Source: JBCCSZ01 sp039199225
GTDB taxonomy: Bacteria > Bacteroidota > Bacteroidia > Chitinophagales > Saprospiraceae
Assembly: GCA_039199225.1 (NCBI GenBank)
Contig: JBCCSZ010000001.1
Coordinates: 17,775 to 81,774, forward strand
Direction of reading: 5' to 3'
DNA: 64,000 nucleotides
Below, piece after piece: positions 42,660 to 51,304 of this stretch. A program made the translations under genes and the position numbers. The notes below the pieces were generated by a model, which saw only the letters and a program-made list of their open reading frames with translations, was not told the origin of the DNA and ran no database searches. Within the stretch, counting starts at the first letter, position 1; each line of letters opens with the position of its first letter.

Positions 42660-43832
42660 ATGAGAGCGATATTTGCAGCTTTACTCCTTTCGATCTTTTG
42701 CCAGTCGATGGCAGTGGCCGGCGGCATTGAATTCTTCCAAGGGAGTTGGGAGGAAGCACTAGAAAAAGCCCGCAAGGAAGAAAAGCCCGTTTTTGTGGAT
42801 GCCTATGCTGAATGGTGCGGCCCTTGCAAGCGAATGGCCCGCACTGTATTCACCAATGAAGTAGTCGGCGAGTTTTACAACAAATACTTCATTAATTTGA
42901 AAATTGACATCGAGAAGGCACCTGGCCAGCAGTTTGCTGCTAAATATCCAGTAACTGCCTTTCCAACCTTGTACTATATTAATTCAGAGGGTAAGGTGCT
43001 CATCAATACCAAAGGGGCCAGAAATGTAGATCAATTCATAGAGCTGGGTCGCAAAGCCTTGGACAAGGGGGACAACAGTGCCAAATACGCTAAGGCATAT
43101 GAAGAGGGCAATCGCGAACCTGAACTGATTTACAAGTATGTCAAATCCCTCAACAAAGCATCAAAATCAAGTCTGAAGGTCGCCAATGAATATCTGATGA
43201 CTCAGAAGGGTCAGCTGGATACAGAATTCAACCTGAAATTTATCCTGGAAGCTGCTTCGGAGGCAGATTCTCGCATTTTTAATATGATGATCGAACGGAA
43301 GGACCGCATCATCGCTGTGACTTCCAAAGAGAAGGTGTCGGCCCGCATTGAAAGAGCTTGTAACCGAACCTTGGAAAAGGCCATTGAATTTGAGACGGAG
43401 GATTTATTGACAGAGGCGAAAAATAAGATGAAAGCCAACTATCCGGAGAAAGCCGGGCGTTTTGCTCTGGAAGCTGATTTGGCCTACTACAAGGCTGTCG
43501 GCAATGGCAAAAAATACCTCAAGGCGGTCCAGGGACTTGTTAAGAAAGAAATCAAAAACGATGCAACCCGACTGAATAAAATGGCAAAGGATATGTTGAA
43601 GCACTTTCCAAAAGATGGCAAGGTGATGGCCAATGCAGAAAAAATTGCTCGTAAAGCCAGTGAAAATGGCGGATTGTCCAGCTACTACTACACTTATGCC
43701 AGCATACTATTCAACAACGGTAAAAAATCTGCTGCTTTGGATACGGCCCGTAAGAGCCTGGAGTTGGCGAAAAACAGAAGGGTGCAAACGGGCGGTATTG
43801 AAGAATTAATCCGCAAAATTGAGAATAGCTAA
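42660..43832 (+). CDS. Exported thioredoxin-domain protein with helical C-terminus (paralogue 1)
   Basis: 390 residues. Signal peptide, then a DsbD-gamma-like thioredoxin domain with the WCGPC active site (Cys53 and Cys56), VTAFPTLYYINSEGKVLI as the cis-Pro strand, and a C-terminal region of about 230 residues of alpha-helical repeats ending in a TPR-like YTYASILFNNGKKSAALDTARKSLELA. It should be a periplasmic thiol-disulfide protein. The ATG at 42660 starts the signal peptide. It is followed after 51 bp by a paralogue. Confidence 0.83.
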   Translation: MRAIFAALLLSIFCQSMAVAGGIEFFQGSWEEALEKARKEEKPVFVDAYAEWCGPCKRMARTVFTNEVVGEFYNKYFINLKIDIEKAPGQQFAAKYPVTAFPTLYYINSEGKVLINTKGARNVDQFIELGRKALDKGDNSAKYAKAYEEGNREPELIYKYVKSLNKASKSSLKVANEYLMTQKGQLDTEFNLKFILEAASEADSRIFNMMIERKDRIIAVTSKEKVSARIERACNRTLEKAIEFETEDLLTEAKNKMKANYPEKAGRFALEADLAYYKAVGNGKKYLKAVQGLVKKEIKNDATRLNKMAKDMLKHFPKDGKVMANAEKIARKASENGGLSSYYYTYASILFNNGKKSAALDTARKSLELAKNRRVQTGGIEELIRKIENS

Positions 43833-43883
43833 CAGCTGTTGAAAAACGAGATTTATTAATATAATCCCAACAAATCGATTTCG

Positions 43884-45044
43884 ATGAAAGGAATATGGAC
43901 GACTTTGTGTCTCCTGCTTTGCTGGAGCGCCGTATCTGCTCAAGGTATTCAATTTAAAAAAGGTAAGTGGGGCGAGTTGTTGGAGCTGGCCAAAAAGGAA
44001 AATAAATTGATCTTCCTGGATGCCTACACGACTTGGTGTGGCCCTTGCAAGCAAATGTCCGCCCAGGTATTTACCAAGCCTGCTGTTGGCAAGTATTTCA
44101 ACGACCGCTTCATCAACGTGAAGCTGGATATGGAAAAAGGAGAAGGTCCCGAAGTGGCTCGAACGTATCGCGTCATGGTGTATCCAACCTTGTTGTTTGT
44201 CGACGGGCAGGGGGAACTTGTCCACCGTTCGGCCGGATTTCACAACGAGGGGCAACTCATCGAGTTGGGCGACATCGCCATAAACAATGACAAAAGCCTT
44301 GGCAGCATGGCGGCTCGCTTTGCCAAAGGTGATCGCTCCGAGGAGTTTCTGAAAGAATACACTTTGGCCAGTTTCGATGCACAGGATGGTTCCCACACTG
44401 CTGTTGCTGAAGCTTACATGGATACCCAAAAGGATTGGGCGACAGAAGATAATATGAATTTCATTTATGCCTTTACAGGCGATGCCAATTCCAAGTTATT
44501 CGACTACATCCTGGCCAACCAAGGCGCTTTTGAAAAGATGTTTGGTGACCGTGAGGTGAAGGGCCGCCTTCAGGAAATCATTTACAACAGTATTTACGAC
44601 AGTGCCGATAATTCTGCATTGGATCAAATAGATGCTCTGTTCACCAAAGCCTACGGTCCAAATAAAGGTGGAGAACTCTCTGCGCGCTTTCGCCTGACTT
44701 ATTATAGACAAGCGGGCGACCGGCAGAAGTACGCCGAGTCGGCAGCAGCATTGCTCAAAAAATATCCACAACAAAGTCCGGAAGAACTCAATGAAATCGC
44801 CTGGACTTTCTATCGCGTTGTCGAGGACAAGAAACTGCTGAAAAAGGCGGTCAAGTGGACCAAGAAATCCATCAAAGCAGAGAATCGCTACTACAACAAC
44901 GATACCTTGGCAGCCTTGTACTTCAAGCTCGGCAAAAAGAAAAAAGCCAAGAAGGCAGCCCTGAATGCCATCCAACTGGCCAAAGAAAATGGAGAGGACT
45001 ACAGCGAAACAGATAAGATGCTGGAAGAGATTTACAAGATGTAG
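43884..45044 (+). CDS. Exported thioredoxin-domain protein with helical C-terminus (paralogue 2)
   Basis: 386 residues and the same domain order as the gene before it: signal peptide, thioredoxin fold with WCGPC (Cys52 and Cys55), cis-Pro in VMVYPTLLFVDGQGELV, then an all-helical repeat region ending in YYNNDTLAALYFKLGKKKKAKKAALNAI. The two proteins align throughout at moderate identity, which indicates an old tandem duplication. They may act on different partners. Confidence 0.83.
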   Translation: MKGIWTTLCLLLCWSAVSAQGIQFKKGKWGELLELAKKENKLIFLDAYTTWCGPCKQMSAQVFTKPAVGKYFNDRFINVKLDMEKGEGPEVARTYRVMVYPTLLFVDGQGELVHRSAGFHNEGQLIELGDIAINNDKSLGSMAARFAKGDRSEEFLKEYTLASFDAQDGSHTAVAEAYMDTQKDWATEDNMNFIYAFTGDANSKLFDYILANQGAFEKMFGDREVKGRLQEIIYNSIYDSADNSALDQIDALFTKAYGPNKGGELSARFRLTYYRQAGDRQKYAESAAALLKKYPQQSPEELNEIAWTFYRVVEDKKLLKKAVKWTKKSIKAENRYYNNDTLAALYFKLGKKKKAKKAALNAIQLAKENGEDYSETDKMLEEIYKM

Positions 45045-45117
45045 TCTAAGCCATATGTGATAAATTTCGATTTGTTTTTGGCAAAATCTACCTCACTTTC
45101 GATCGAAATACTTGCTA

Positions 45118-45144
45118 GTTTGAGTTGAGAATGAAAACTCAAAC
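45118..45144 (+). other. Hairpin next to the start codon of the acyltransferase gene
   Basis: A perfect 9-bp inverted repeat GTTTGAGTT/AACTCAAAC with a 9-nt loop ends 6 bases before the ATG at 45151. If the leader is transcribed, it would fold near the initiation site. There is no T-run, so it is not a terminator. Confidence 0.45.
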
Positions 45145-45150
45145 GCCGCA

Positions 45151-46455
45151 ATGATTTACCAAATACTTAGCTGGATACTGAAAATAGCTTGTCGGGTTTA
45201 TTTTCGGAAAATAGAAATACACGGTTCCGTCATTCCCCCCAATCGTCCGCTATTACTGCTTGCTAATCATCAAAGTGCTTTGATGGACGCCATCGTTTTG
45301 GCTGCTTTCTGTCAACGGCCGCTGTACTTCCTGGCAAGAGGAGAGTCCTTTAATAAGCAGTGGAAGCGCTGGTTGTGGAAACAGTTCAACATGATTCCCA
45401 TTTACCGCCCGGTACACAGCCCTTCTATGGTGCGCCACAATCCCAATATATTTAAGTATTGCCACCAACTGTTCGACGATCGGCAGGCATTGGTGATTTT
45501 TCCAGAGGGCATTAGTAAAACCGATCGGCAGCTCCGACCCATCAAAACGGGGGCTGCGCGAATCATACTTGGTTTCGAACCAAACACAGAGGAGTTGGCA
45601 TTGATCCCTGTCGGCCTCAATTACAATGATCCTCATCGCTTTCGAGCAGAATTAATCATCAACATCGGGGCGGAAATATCTATTAAGCCTTATCGACAAA
45701 CTTATGCACAAAATCAGTCATTGGCCATCAAACAACTGAGTGAGCAGATGGCTCAAGCCCTGAAAAAACTGATCATCGTCGTAGACAAGCCAGAGACAGA
45801 AAAGCTGACTCGTCAGCTCGAGCAACACTACAAAGAACATCTTTTGCAACAAGCGGCTGTCTTGGAGCGACCCGGCTCTCGTTCTTTCCATCTGAGCAAA
45901 GACATTGTACGCGCTATTCACTACTTTGAACAACACAGGCAACGTAAGGCATCGGAATTGCGGAAGCGAATCTGTTTGTACACCAAAAATTTGAAGGATT
46001 TGGGATTGGAGCGTTTGTCTCTTTCCGTGCCAAGGCTAAAGGAGCATGCTCTACCAATTTGGGTCGATGGACTTGATCGCCTTTGCTACATTGCCTGCTA
46101 TCCCGTCGGGTGGCTCAGCCGAACAGCAACCCATTTTTTCTGCCAGCGCCCGGATTTTAAAGGTACTTTACTGCTGTTGTTCGGAACGCTGTCTGCGCTG
46201 TTGTATACCATTTCATGGTTGCTGTCGGCCTATTGGTTGACGCATTCCGTTGGGTTGTGTGTGCTTTTATCACTGCTGTTTGTCTTAATGGCTGTTCGAT
46301 CGCTCCGCTATATCGATCGTCGAGCTTTTCAAAAAGAAAAGTATTTACTTACATCTCTTCGTCCGGATATTGTCCGAGGGTTGGTTGTAGAACGGGAATT
46401 CCTTTTATCAGAGCTGGGGCAACTGAAAGAGATCTTTCTCAACGAGCGCGCCTGA
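45151..46455 (+). CDS. Membrane lysophospholipid acyltransferase (PlsC-like)
   Basis: A 434-residue protein. The acyltransferase domain is at about 15-210: NHQSALMDA with His40 and Asp46 (HX5D spacing, as in GPAT-like members), ARGESFNKQWKRWLW, and FPEGIS at 117-122. A long helical region follows, with two or three membrane segments at about 330-390 and a charged C-terminus. It probably acylates a glycerol-phosphate or lyso-lipid on the inner membrane. It is larger than typical PlsC (about 250), the extra part being unrecognised. Confidence 0.83.
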   Translation: MIYQILSWILKIACRVYFRKIEIHGSVIPPNRPLLLLANHQSALMDAIVLAAFCQRPLYFLARGESFNKQWKRWLWKQFNMIPIYRPVHSPSMVRHNPNIFKYCHQLFDDRQALVIFPEGISKTDRQLRPIKTGAARIILGFEPNTEELALIPVGLNYNDPHRFRAELIINIGAEISIKPYRQTYAQNQSLAIKQLSEQMAQALKKLIIVVDKPETEKLTRQLEQHYKEHLLQQAAVLERPGSRSFHLSKDIVRAIHYFEQHRQRKASELRKRICLYTKNLKDLGLERLSLSVPRLKEHALPIWVDGLDRLCYIACYPVGWLSRTATHFFCQRPDFKGTLLLLFGTLSALLYTISWLLSAYWLTHSVGLCVLLSLLFVLMAVRSLRYIDRRAFQKEKYLLTSLRPDIVRGLVVEREFLLSELGQLKEIFLNERA

Positions 46456-47294
46456 ATCTTAACATTTACTGCCTGTAACTAATTCTCTATCAGATCGTCT
46501 TACGCTTGAAAGAGTATTGATAGATATAATCGAGTCGTTCATCGAAAAAGGCAGAGAATCGTCGAAAAGAAATTTGCTTCAAGCGATAAATGGCTTACTT
46601 TTAAGCTGTTGACTGTGGAAATTGTACGAATCAACAGCTGTACGATTGAACCAGCAGAGTGCAGATACGAGGGGATTGGTTCTGGGGAATTCTAGAGCTG
46701 GTCGAGCGCGAAAGGCAGGGTTTTTACAACCCATCGGTTCTTCTTCCATTTATTTTCAATAGTATGATACAATGATGCAACCATCGCTAAATCCTAGTGT
46801 CTTTCACTGAGAATTAGTACTTCGTGTCATTTATCATATTACCCAAAGTAACTTATGAAACATACCACTCTTGCGAATAGACTACTACTGCATCTAATTT
46901 CTGGATCGAGCCCGACCCAGTACAAGCTATCCCGATTGATATGATTTTGAAGCTAACCAATGCTACAGACGCGCAAGGCAACGCAGTGTCGATGATTCGC
47001 ACCGAGAGTAGGAATTACCGGATGGCATCCGGAGACGAAAAGATTTGTTTGGAAACATCCTATGTGAGATAAAACATGGGTTTTCCTCAAACATAAAGAT
47101 GTATCATACTAATACGTTTTTTTGGATGGCCGGACCACATCAGTGGTTCCGGCTATACTTATTTCACTGAAAGATATTGTTAAATTGGCGGAATTCAAAC
47201 TTTTTCTGAAGCCTTGCAGGTCTTTAAAGGCTAGATGTAAACAAAGTTTGACGGCAATGCGATAATTTGTCGCTATAAGTCCTTATTTGTCCTC
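46456..47294. other. 839-bp gap with a gene remnant and two hairpins
   Basis: Besides the remnant at 46855-47072, there is a perfect 9-bp inverted repeat AGCTGTTGA/TCAACAGCT (46604-46612 and 46631-46639) and an approximately 10-bp GC-rich hairpin GCCGGACCAC/GTGGTTCCGGC (47129-47153). The second could end transcripts but lacks a clean T-run. No other feature. Confidence 0.5.
46855..47072 (+). pseudogene. Remnant of a small exported or structural protein gene
   Basis: Starting at the ATG at 46855 the frame reads MKHTTLANRLLLHLI, which looks like a signal peptide, then stops after 29 codons. In another frame, text with protein-like character continues to the TAA at 47070-47072 (NFWIEPDPVQAIPIDMILKL, then DAQGNAV and RNYRMASGDEK). 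One frameshift would join them into an approximately 70-residue product. I cannot name the family. Confidence 0.35.
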
Positions 47295-50219
47295 CTAGTG
47301 TTGAACGACAAATTTTCGAACAGCTTCCACTTGCCCAATCCGCAGACGAGCAAAGTAAATACCAGGCGCAAAGCTTTCTATATCCAACGTCTCACTGCTA
47401 TCGGTAGCATTTTTCCTGCGGCCCTGTAGGACAACCTTGCCACTGTTATCGGTGATGGTCCATGCTACTTCCTGATTGATCATTTCCGATCGATAAGACA
47501 ATCGCACATAGCTTTCAGCTGGATTTGGATTGAGTTCAAAGCCGAGTTCCTTGGGTGTAACCCTTTTTACCTGGGTTGTGAGTGTTTCAATACCATACCA
47601 AAGCGTCCGGTCTTTTGCCTGATCCAAGTGGATGTGAAAGTGGCCGTCGCTGTCCGGTAGGTAGGTTGTTGGAGTACTTTGTTGGCCACGCTCGTCCAAT
47701 GGATAAAGCTTGATGGCAGCGGCCTGTATGTCGAGCTGTAGGCGAACGTCCAAGGGGAATATACTGGTTGGCGAGCTGCCCCAATTGCCATTTACGGTTT
47801 GATTGTCCTGCCAAATCATGTCGCTGTTTTGCAATTTGGAGGACAAGACAATGGCAGATCGCTGGCTGTTTTCCAGTGGATCATCTGTCAAAGAAACCCA
47901 AGCCAAGGTACCAAAGTCATTGGCAGATTCTAGGGTGAGCTGCCCAAAACTTTGTCCATTGGCTTCCTCCAAAAAGCCTGTTAAGCCAATGTATTTCGGG
48001 CTGGTAGAACTCAGTAGCCCCTCTGCAGTATTAACGGCTGTTTCATTGGTAACCGTGGAGAAGAAGGTATTGGCGCTGGGAGGTAGTTGGCCGAGATCGG
48101 GTGCATCAGTGGCCTCGTAGCCGGTCGTACGAATGGCGCGGCTCAAGGCCAATTTATTGTCGTAGGGATGAAATTGTTGCCAGCGGCTTTTATCATCTTG
48201 GTGGACCAGCGAATAGACAAATTCGTCCGAATAATCGATTGTAATGGGTGCTGGGTCGGCTTGCAGCAATTGCTGTCGGAAGATGTAGGCATAAAAAGGA
48301 GAAAGCCCCATAAGCGCATGGTTGCGATGGATGCTGAAAAAGCCATCAACGCGATCGGCCTCCCAGAGCGAATGGCTGCCGTTGTAGTCATAGATCATCA
48401 GCCCGTCGGCATTGTGCAAGGAGGCATAGGCTGTCAGAATGGGGAACATCTCCGCCTGGAATCGGTTGGGGAAGGGGTGGTTGTACTCACTGATGGTGTA
48501 AGGCTTATCCTTGGCGGCAAGCCCTCCAAAAATGTTGGGCATGGTTCCCAACGTTTCTTCCCGCACCATTGGCTCATTGGCAATCAACCAATCCTTGTCG
48601 GACCAGTAGCCCAAAGGAAAGGATGGATGGTTCCAATAGGCATGATCGTCTACATAGTCCAGATGGCGCATACTCATGGCATCGCTGTGGCCAGTCAGTG
48701 CGTTGGTACCTGTGATGGGGACGCGAACACCAAGTGTATCTTTGAGATAGGCATATAGCTCATCGAAATAACGGGTCTGTAAATCAATGTAGAAGGCCGT
48801 TTGATCCTCTATTCGCTTGGGGCCGTAGAACTGCCGTTCGGTCCAGGGGACACGGCGAATGTTGCCTTCTTCCAGGTTTTCATCCTCTTCTAAAGCTTTG
48901 ATTTCAACTTCAGAAAATCGTACATTATCAAGCCAAACGGTACTGGCTTGGTTGGCTAAACTGGTGGTCAGCCGTGCTTCCCGGAGGTTGTCTTCCGAGG
49001 CGACAATCGTGAATTTATACGTTTGCCATTCCGTATCGAGGTTGAGGAGGGTGCCGCCATACCAAGTGTAGGGGGCGGTGTGCTTCATCAAGGACGCATA
49101 GGCAGTTCGTGGACGGTCCGCTCGTGCAGCAAATCGAATTTCATAGGTTTTGCCAAGTGTCGTTGTCAGTCCAAACTGATAAAATTGCAGATGCCAATCT
49201 TCAGAACTTTGATTGTTAATGTCCACTTTGGCGCAATAGGTACCTTCATAGGCATTGGTAGAGTCAATGGTGGCTGTTCCGTTGGCGGCCTGGTGTTGTT
49301 CGATGGTCCAGTCGCTGTCTAGGGTACCACTTTCAAAGTCGCCATTGATGACTTTATTCATCACGCTGCCAGGGTCGGAAGTTCCCTCGGACCAGGCAGA
49401 TTTAAGGGTTTTGTGATCGCCGTATTTATCTAGCAAAAACGCCTGCCAGGCGTCGTCCAACATCCGAGCATGCCGCTGCGGGAGCAGTCCACCTTGAGCA
49501 ATTGGCTGAAGTTGGTTGGACTTCCAAGCGCCATAGAGTGTATTTTCATTACTTATCTCAATCATAGCCACAACGGGATCGTTGGCCGTTGACAATCCTG
49601 TGTAAGGATTGGGTGCGGACAACAACTGTTGAGCATATTCCTTTTGAAGAGCAATCAAATGGGGATCGAAGAAGGTCACGATCTTCGCAAAATCTGGTAA
49701 AGAATCGGCATCTGGAACGCCATCGCCTTCCAGGAAAGTTCGGGTTACATGTAAGTTGATATTGGCGTAGATACCTTCTTGCTTCATCTGTGCCAGCAAA
49801 AAATGGAAGCGGTCTAAGGAAGTAGGGTTGAGCTGTCGGGTATTGCCAGAATTGCGGATGAAAATGGTGCCGTTTTGATCGGTCCAGGGATTATCCATAT
49901 GGTGAAATCGGACCAAGTTGATCCCCATCTTGCGCATTCTCCCAGCAATGAAGGCCGCCTTTTGTTTTAAGGGGAAACAAGCCCCTGTGGTAAAATTGAC
50001 TCCCCAAAAACGGATGTTTTGTCCATTGGCCGTAAAGTGGCCATCTGCACTGATGCCAATGAAATCGTCGATGGGAGTGGCTGGAAAAATTGGTAGAAAA
50101 AGCTGACTGCTTGTATCATCGTGTGGCATTTCAAAGGAAAAACCATCCTCGAAGTTTTGAGCAACTGCAAAAGTTGTCAGGAAAAAAGCGACGAAAAGAT
50201 GGCGGATTCTCTGGTGCAT
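47295..50219 (-). CDS. Secreted T9SS glycoside-hydrolase-like protein with a CBM and C-terminal sorting domain
   Basis: 974 residues. After a signal peptide, a GH5/clan-A-like TIM barrel shows GQNIRFWGVNFTTG, MRKMGINLVRFHHMD, the acid/base block VAMIEISNENTLYG and the likely nucleophile YTISEYNHPFP (about residues 30-640). A CBM4/9-like module is inserted near 290-435 (VINGDFESGTLDSDWTIEQHQA to DNVRFSEVEI). The C-terminal T9SS sorting domain starts about 890 (LGFELNPNPAESYVRLSYR, SFAPGIYFARLRIG). It is probably a surface endo-glycanase; the polysaccharide is unknown. Confidence 0.85.
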   Translation of the reverse strand: MHQRIRHLFVAFFLTTFAVAQNFEDGFSFEMPHDDTSSQLFLPIFPATPIDDFIGISADGHFTANGQNIRFWGVNFTTGACFPLKQKAAFIAGRMRKMGINLVRFHHMDNPWTDQNGTIFIRNSGNTRQLNPTSLDRFHFLLAQMKQEGIYANINLHVTRTFLEGDGVPDADSLPDFAKIVTFFDPHLIALQKEYAQQLLSAPNPYTGLSTANDPVVAMIEISNENTLYGAWKSNQLQPIAQGGLLPQRHARMLDDAWQAFLLDKYGDHKTLKSAWSEGTSDPGSVMNKVINGDFESGTLDSDWTIEQHQAANGTATIDSTNAYEGTYCAKVDINNQSSEDWHLQFYQFGLTTTLGKTYEIRFAARADRPRTAYASLMKHTAPYTWYGGTLLNLDTEWQTYKFTIVASEDNLREARLTTSLANQASTVWLDNVRFSEVEIKALEEDENLEEGNIRRVPWTERQFYGPKRIEDQTAFYIDLQTRYFDELYAYLKDTLGVRVPITGTNALTGHSDAMSMRHLDYVDDHAYWNHPSFPLGYWSDKDWLIANEPMVREETLGTMPNIFGGLAAKDKPYTISEYNHPFPNRFQAEMFPILTAYASLHNADGLMIYDYNGSHSLWEADRVDGFFSIHRNHALMGLSPFYAYIFRQQLLQADPAPITIDYSDEFVYSLVHQDDKSRWQQFHPYDNKLALSRAIRTTGYEATDAPDLGQLPPSANTFFSTVTNETAVNTAEGLLSSTSPKYIGLTGFLEEANGQSFGQLTLESANDFGTLAWVSLTDDPLENSQRSAIVLSSKLQNSDMIWQDNQTVNGNWGSSPTSIFPLDVRLQLDIQAAAIKLYPLDERGQQSTPTTYLPDSDGHFHIHLDQAKDRTLWYGIETLTTQVKRVTPKELGFELNPNPAESYVRLSYRSEMINQEVAWTITDNSGKVVLQGRRKNATDSSETLDIESFAPGIYFARLRIGQVEAVRKFVVQH

Positions 50220-50267
50220 GATTGGATGTTTTTGAAGGTGATGACCTCGGCAAGCGTCAGCGCTTAT

Positions 50268-50275
50268 CAAATATA
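50268..50275 (-). promoter_or_regulatory. -7 promoter element of the T9SS hydrolase gene (TATATTTG)
   Basis: TATATTTG on the minus strand lies 48 bases upstream of the start codon at 50219, giving a leader of about 45 nt. A TTTG candidate is 25 bases further upstream, too far to call a -33 element. Confidence 0.45.
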
Positions 50276-50464
50276 CAAAATACCCACTTGATAAATGGCC
50301 CAAAGGGAGACAATGGTTGCCTTGTAGGGCAGTATCCGACAATGCTTTAAACATATGAGCGAAAAAAGGGAAGTGTTTTTAAAGCACGTTATCAAAATGA
50401 GCCATAGCCACTTTTTAGGAGGTCAAAAACCGACTAGATTGTCAGCAATTAAAATCCTATTATT

Positions 50465-50527
50465 ATGATGCGTACTTTATTACTTTTCGTTTTGATGATG
50501 GCCTGGTTGATTACGATCATCAGTTGA
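50465..50527 (+). CDS. 20-residue hydrophobic micro-ORF (type I toxin-like)
   Basis: MMRTLLLFVLMMAWLITIIS is one transmembrane helix with a single arginine near the N-terminus. The length and MM-start resemble Ibs-type small toxic peptides of Enterobacteria, although that is a resemblance of layout only and other small membrane peptides look the same. A 14-bp hairpin begins 17 bases past the stop. No TAnnTTTG is seen upstream, and no antisense gene is proven. It stands alone between the T9SS hydrolase and padR. Confidence 0.4.
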   Translation: MMRTLLLFVLMMAWLITIIS

Positions 50528-50544
50528 TTCAAGTTATAGTTACA

Positions 50545-50585
50545 TTTCCGTATACAATGATCTCATCGAGGATTGTATACGGAAA
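50545..50585 (+). terminator. Strong 14-bp hairpin after the micro-ORF
   Basis: A perfect inverted repeat TTTCCGTATACAAT/ATTGTATACGGAAA with a 13-nt loop. The loop itself contains a CTC/GAG mini-pair. The downstream sequence AATCACTTTT has a weak T-run. It may terminate or stabilise the short transcript. Confidence 0.55.
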
Positions 50586-50907
50586 ATCACTTTTACCTTC
50601 TCCAAGTTCATTCCTTCTCAAAGCCTCCTTCAACTCGGAGGTGTCACTCCTTGCTGTTTCTTCAGAAGCTCTTCTTCAGACTTTTCAAACCTTTTTAGGA
50701 GCCTTTCGCAATGGTAGAGCATTGCATCCACAAGGGCTGTAATGTCTTATGTGTCGCATTTTAGAAGGGTGAATTTCCTTCTAAGGAAGCATCCTGCCCC
50801 TGCCGCTAAAAAAAATCCAATAATTTTTTATTTCCTTTTAGGCTATAAAAGCTATTGACATTCAATGGATTACGATTGTTTTCTATTGGCTAGTACTATG
50901 GTTTAAT
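50586..50907. other. Intergenic DNA upstream of the padR control region
   Basis: About 320 bp of C/T-rich sequence. I see no credible ORF, no -7 element before the padR promoter, and no repeats. Confidence 0.35.
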
Positions 50908-50950
50908 AAGTACTATGTGTTGCATGGTACTTGGTGAAAGCCTATATTTG
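50891..50950 (+). promoter_or_regulatory. Promoter and palindromic operator of padR-pspC
   Basis: The promoter has TTG at 50920-50922 and TATATTTG at 50943-50950, 20 bases apart; the ATG follows 4 bases later, so the mRNA should be leaderless or nearly so. AAGTACTATG (50908-50917) and CATGGTACTT (50923-50932) form a 10-bp inverted repeat with one mismatch and a 5-nt spacer, covering the -33 element. A third half-site TAGTACTATG lies at 50891-50900. This fits autoregulation by the adjacent PadR protein. Confidence 0.7.
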
Positions 50951-50954
50951 TGTT

Positions 50955-51302
50955 ATGATTCAAAAGAAGGATAAATTGGAAAAAACAAAAGCACAAATGC
51001 GACGGGGGGTACTCGAACTGTGTATCCTTTCTATCATATCCGAGCAGGAGGCATATCCTTCGGACATTATCAATAAGCTAGAGGATTCTCAACTGATTGT
51101 TGTAGAAGGAACCCTATACCCTTTACTAACCCGTTTGAAAAATGATGGCCTATTACATTACAACTGGAAAGAGTCCCTCAAAGGTCCTCCTCGAAAGTAT
51201 TACCACCTAACCGACTCGGGTAAGGCTTTTCTTGGCGCCCTACTCGATACCTGGAACGATTTGGTAAACGCTGTCAGTCAATCTACTAAAAACATCCATT
51301 AA
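50955..51302 (+). CDS. PadR-family transcriptional regulator
   Basis: A 115-residue winged-helix regulator. RRGVLELCILSIISEQEAYPSDIINKLED is the PadR opening helix, GTLYPLLTRLKNDGLLHYNW the recognition and wing region, and a C-terminal helix for dimerisation follows. It represses its own operon in typical Bacteroidota PadR-PspC modules. It starts at the ATG at 50955, 4 bases past the -7 element, and ends 2 bases before the pspC start. Confidence 0.92.
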   Translation: MIQKKDKLEKTKAQMRRGVLELCILSIISEQEAYPSDIINKLEDSQLIVVEGTLYPLLTRLKNDGLLHYNWKESLKGPPRKYYHLTDSGKAFLGALLDTWNDLVNAVSQSTKNIH

Positions 51303-51304
51303 TA

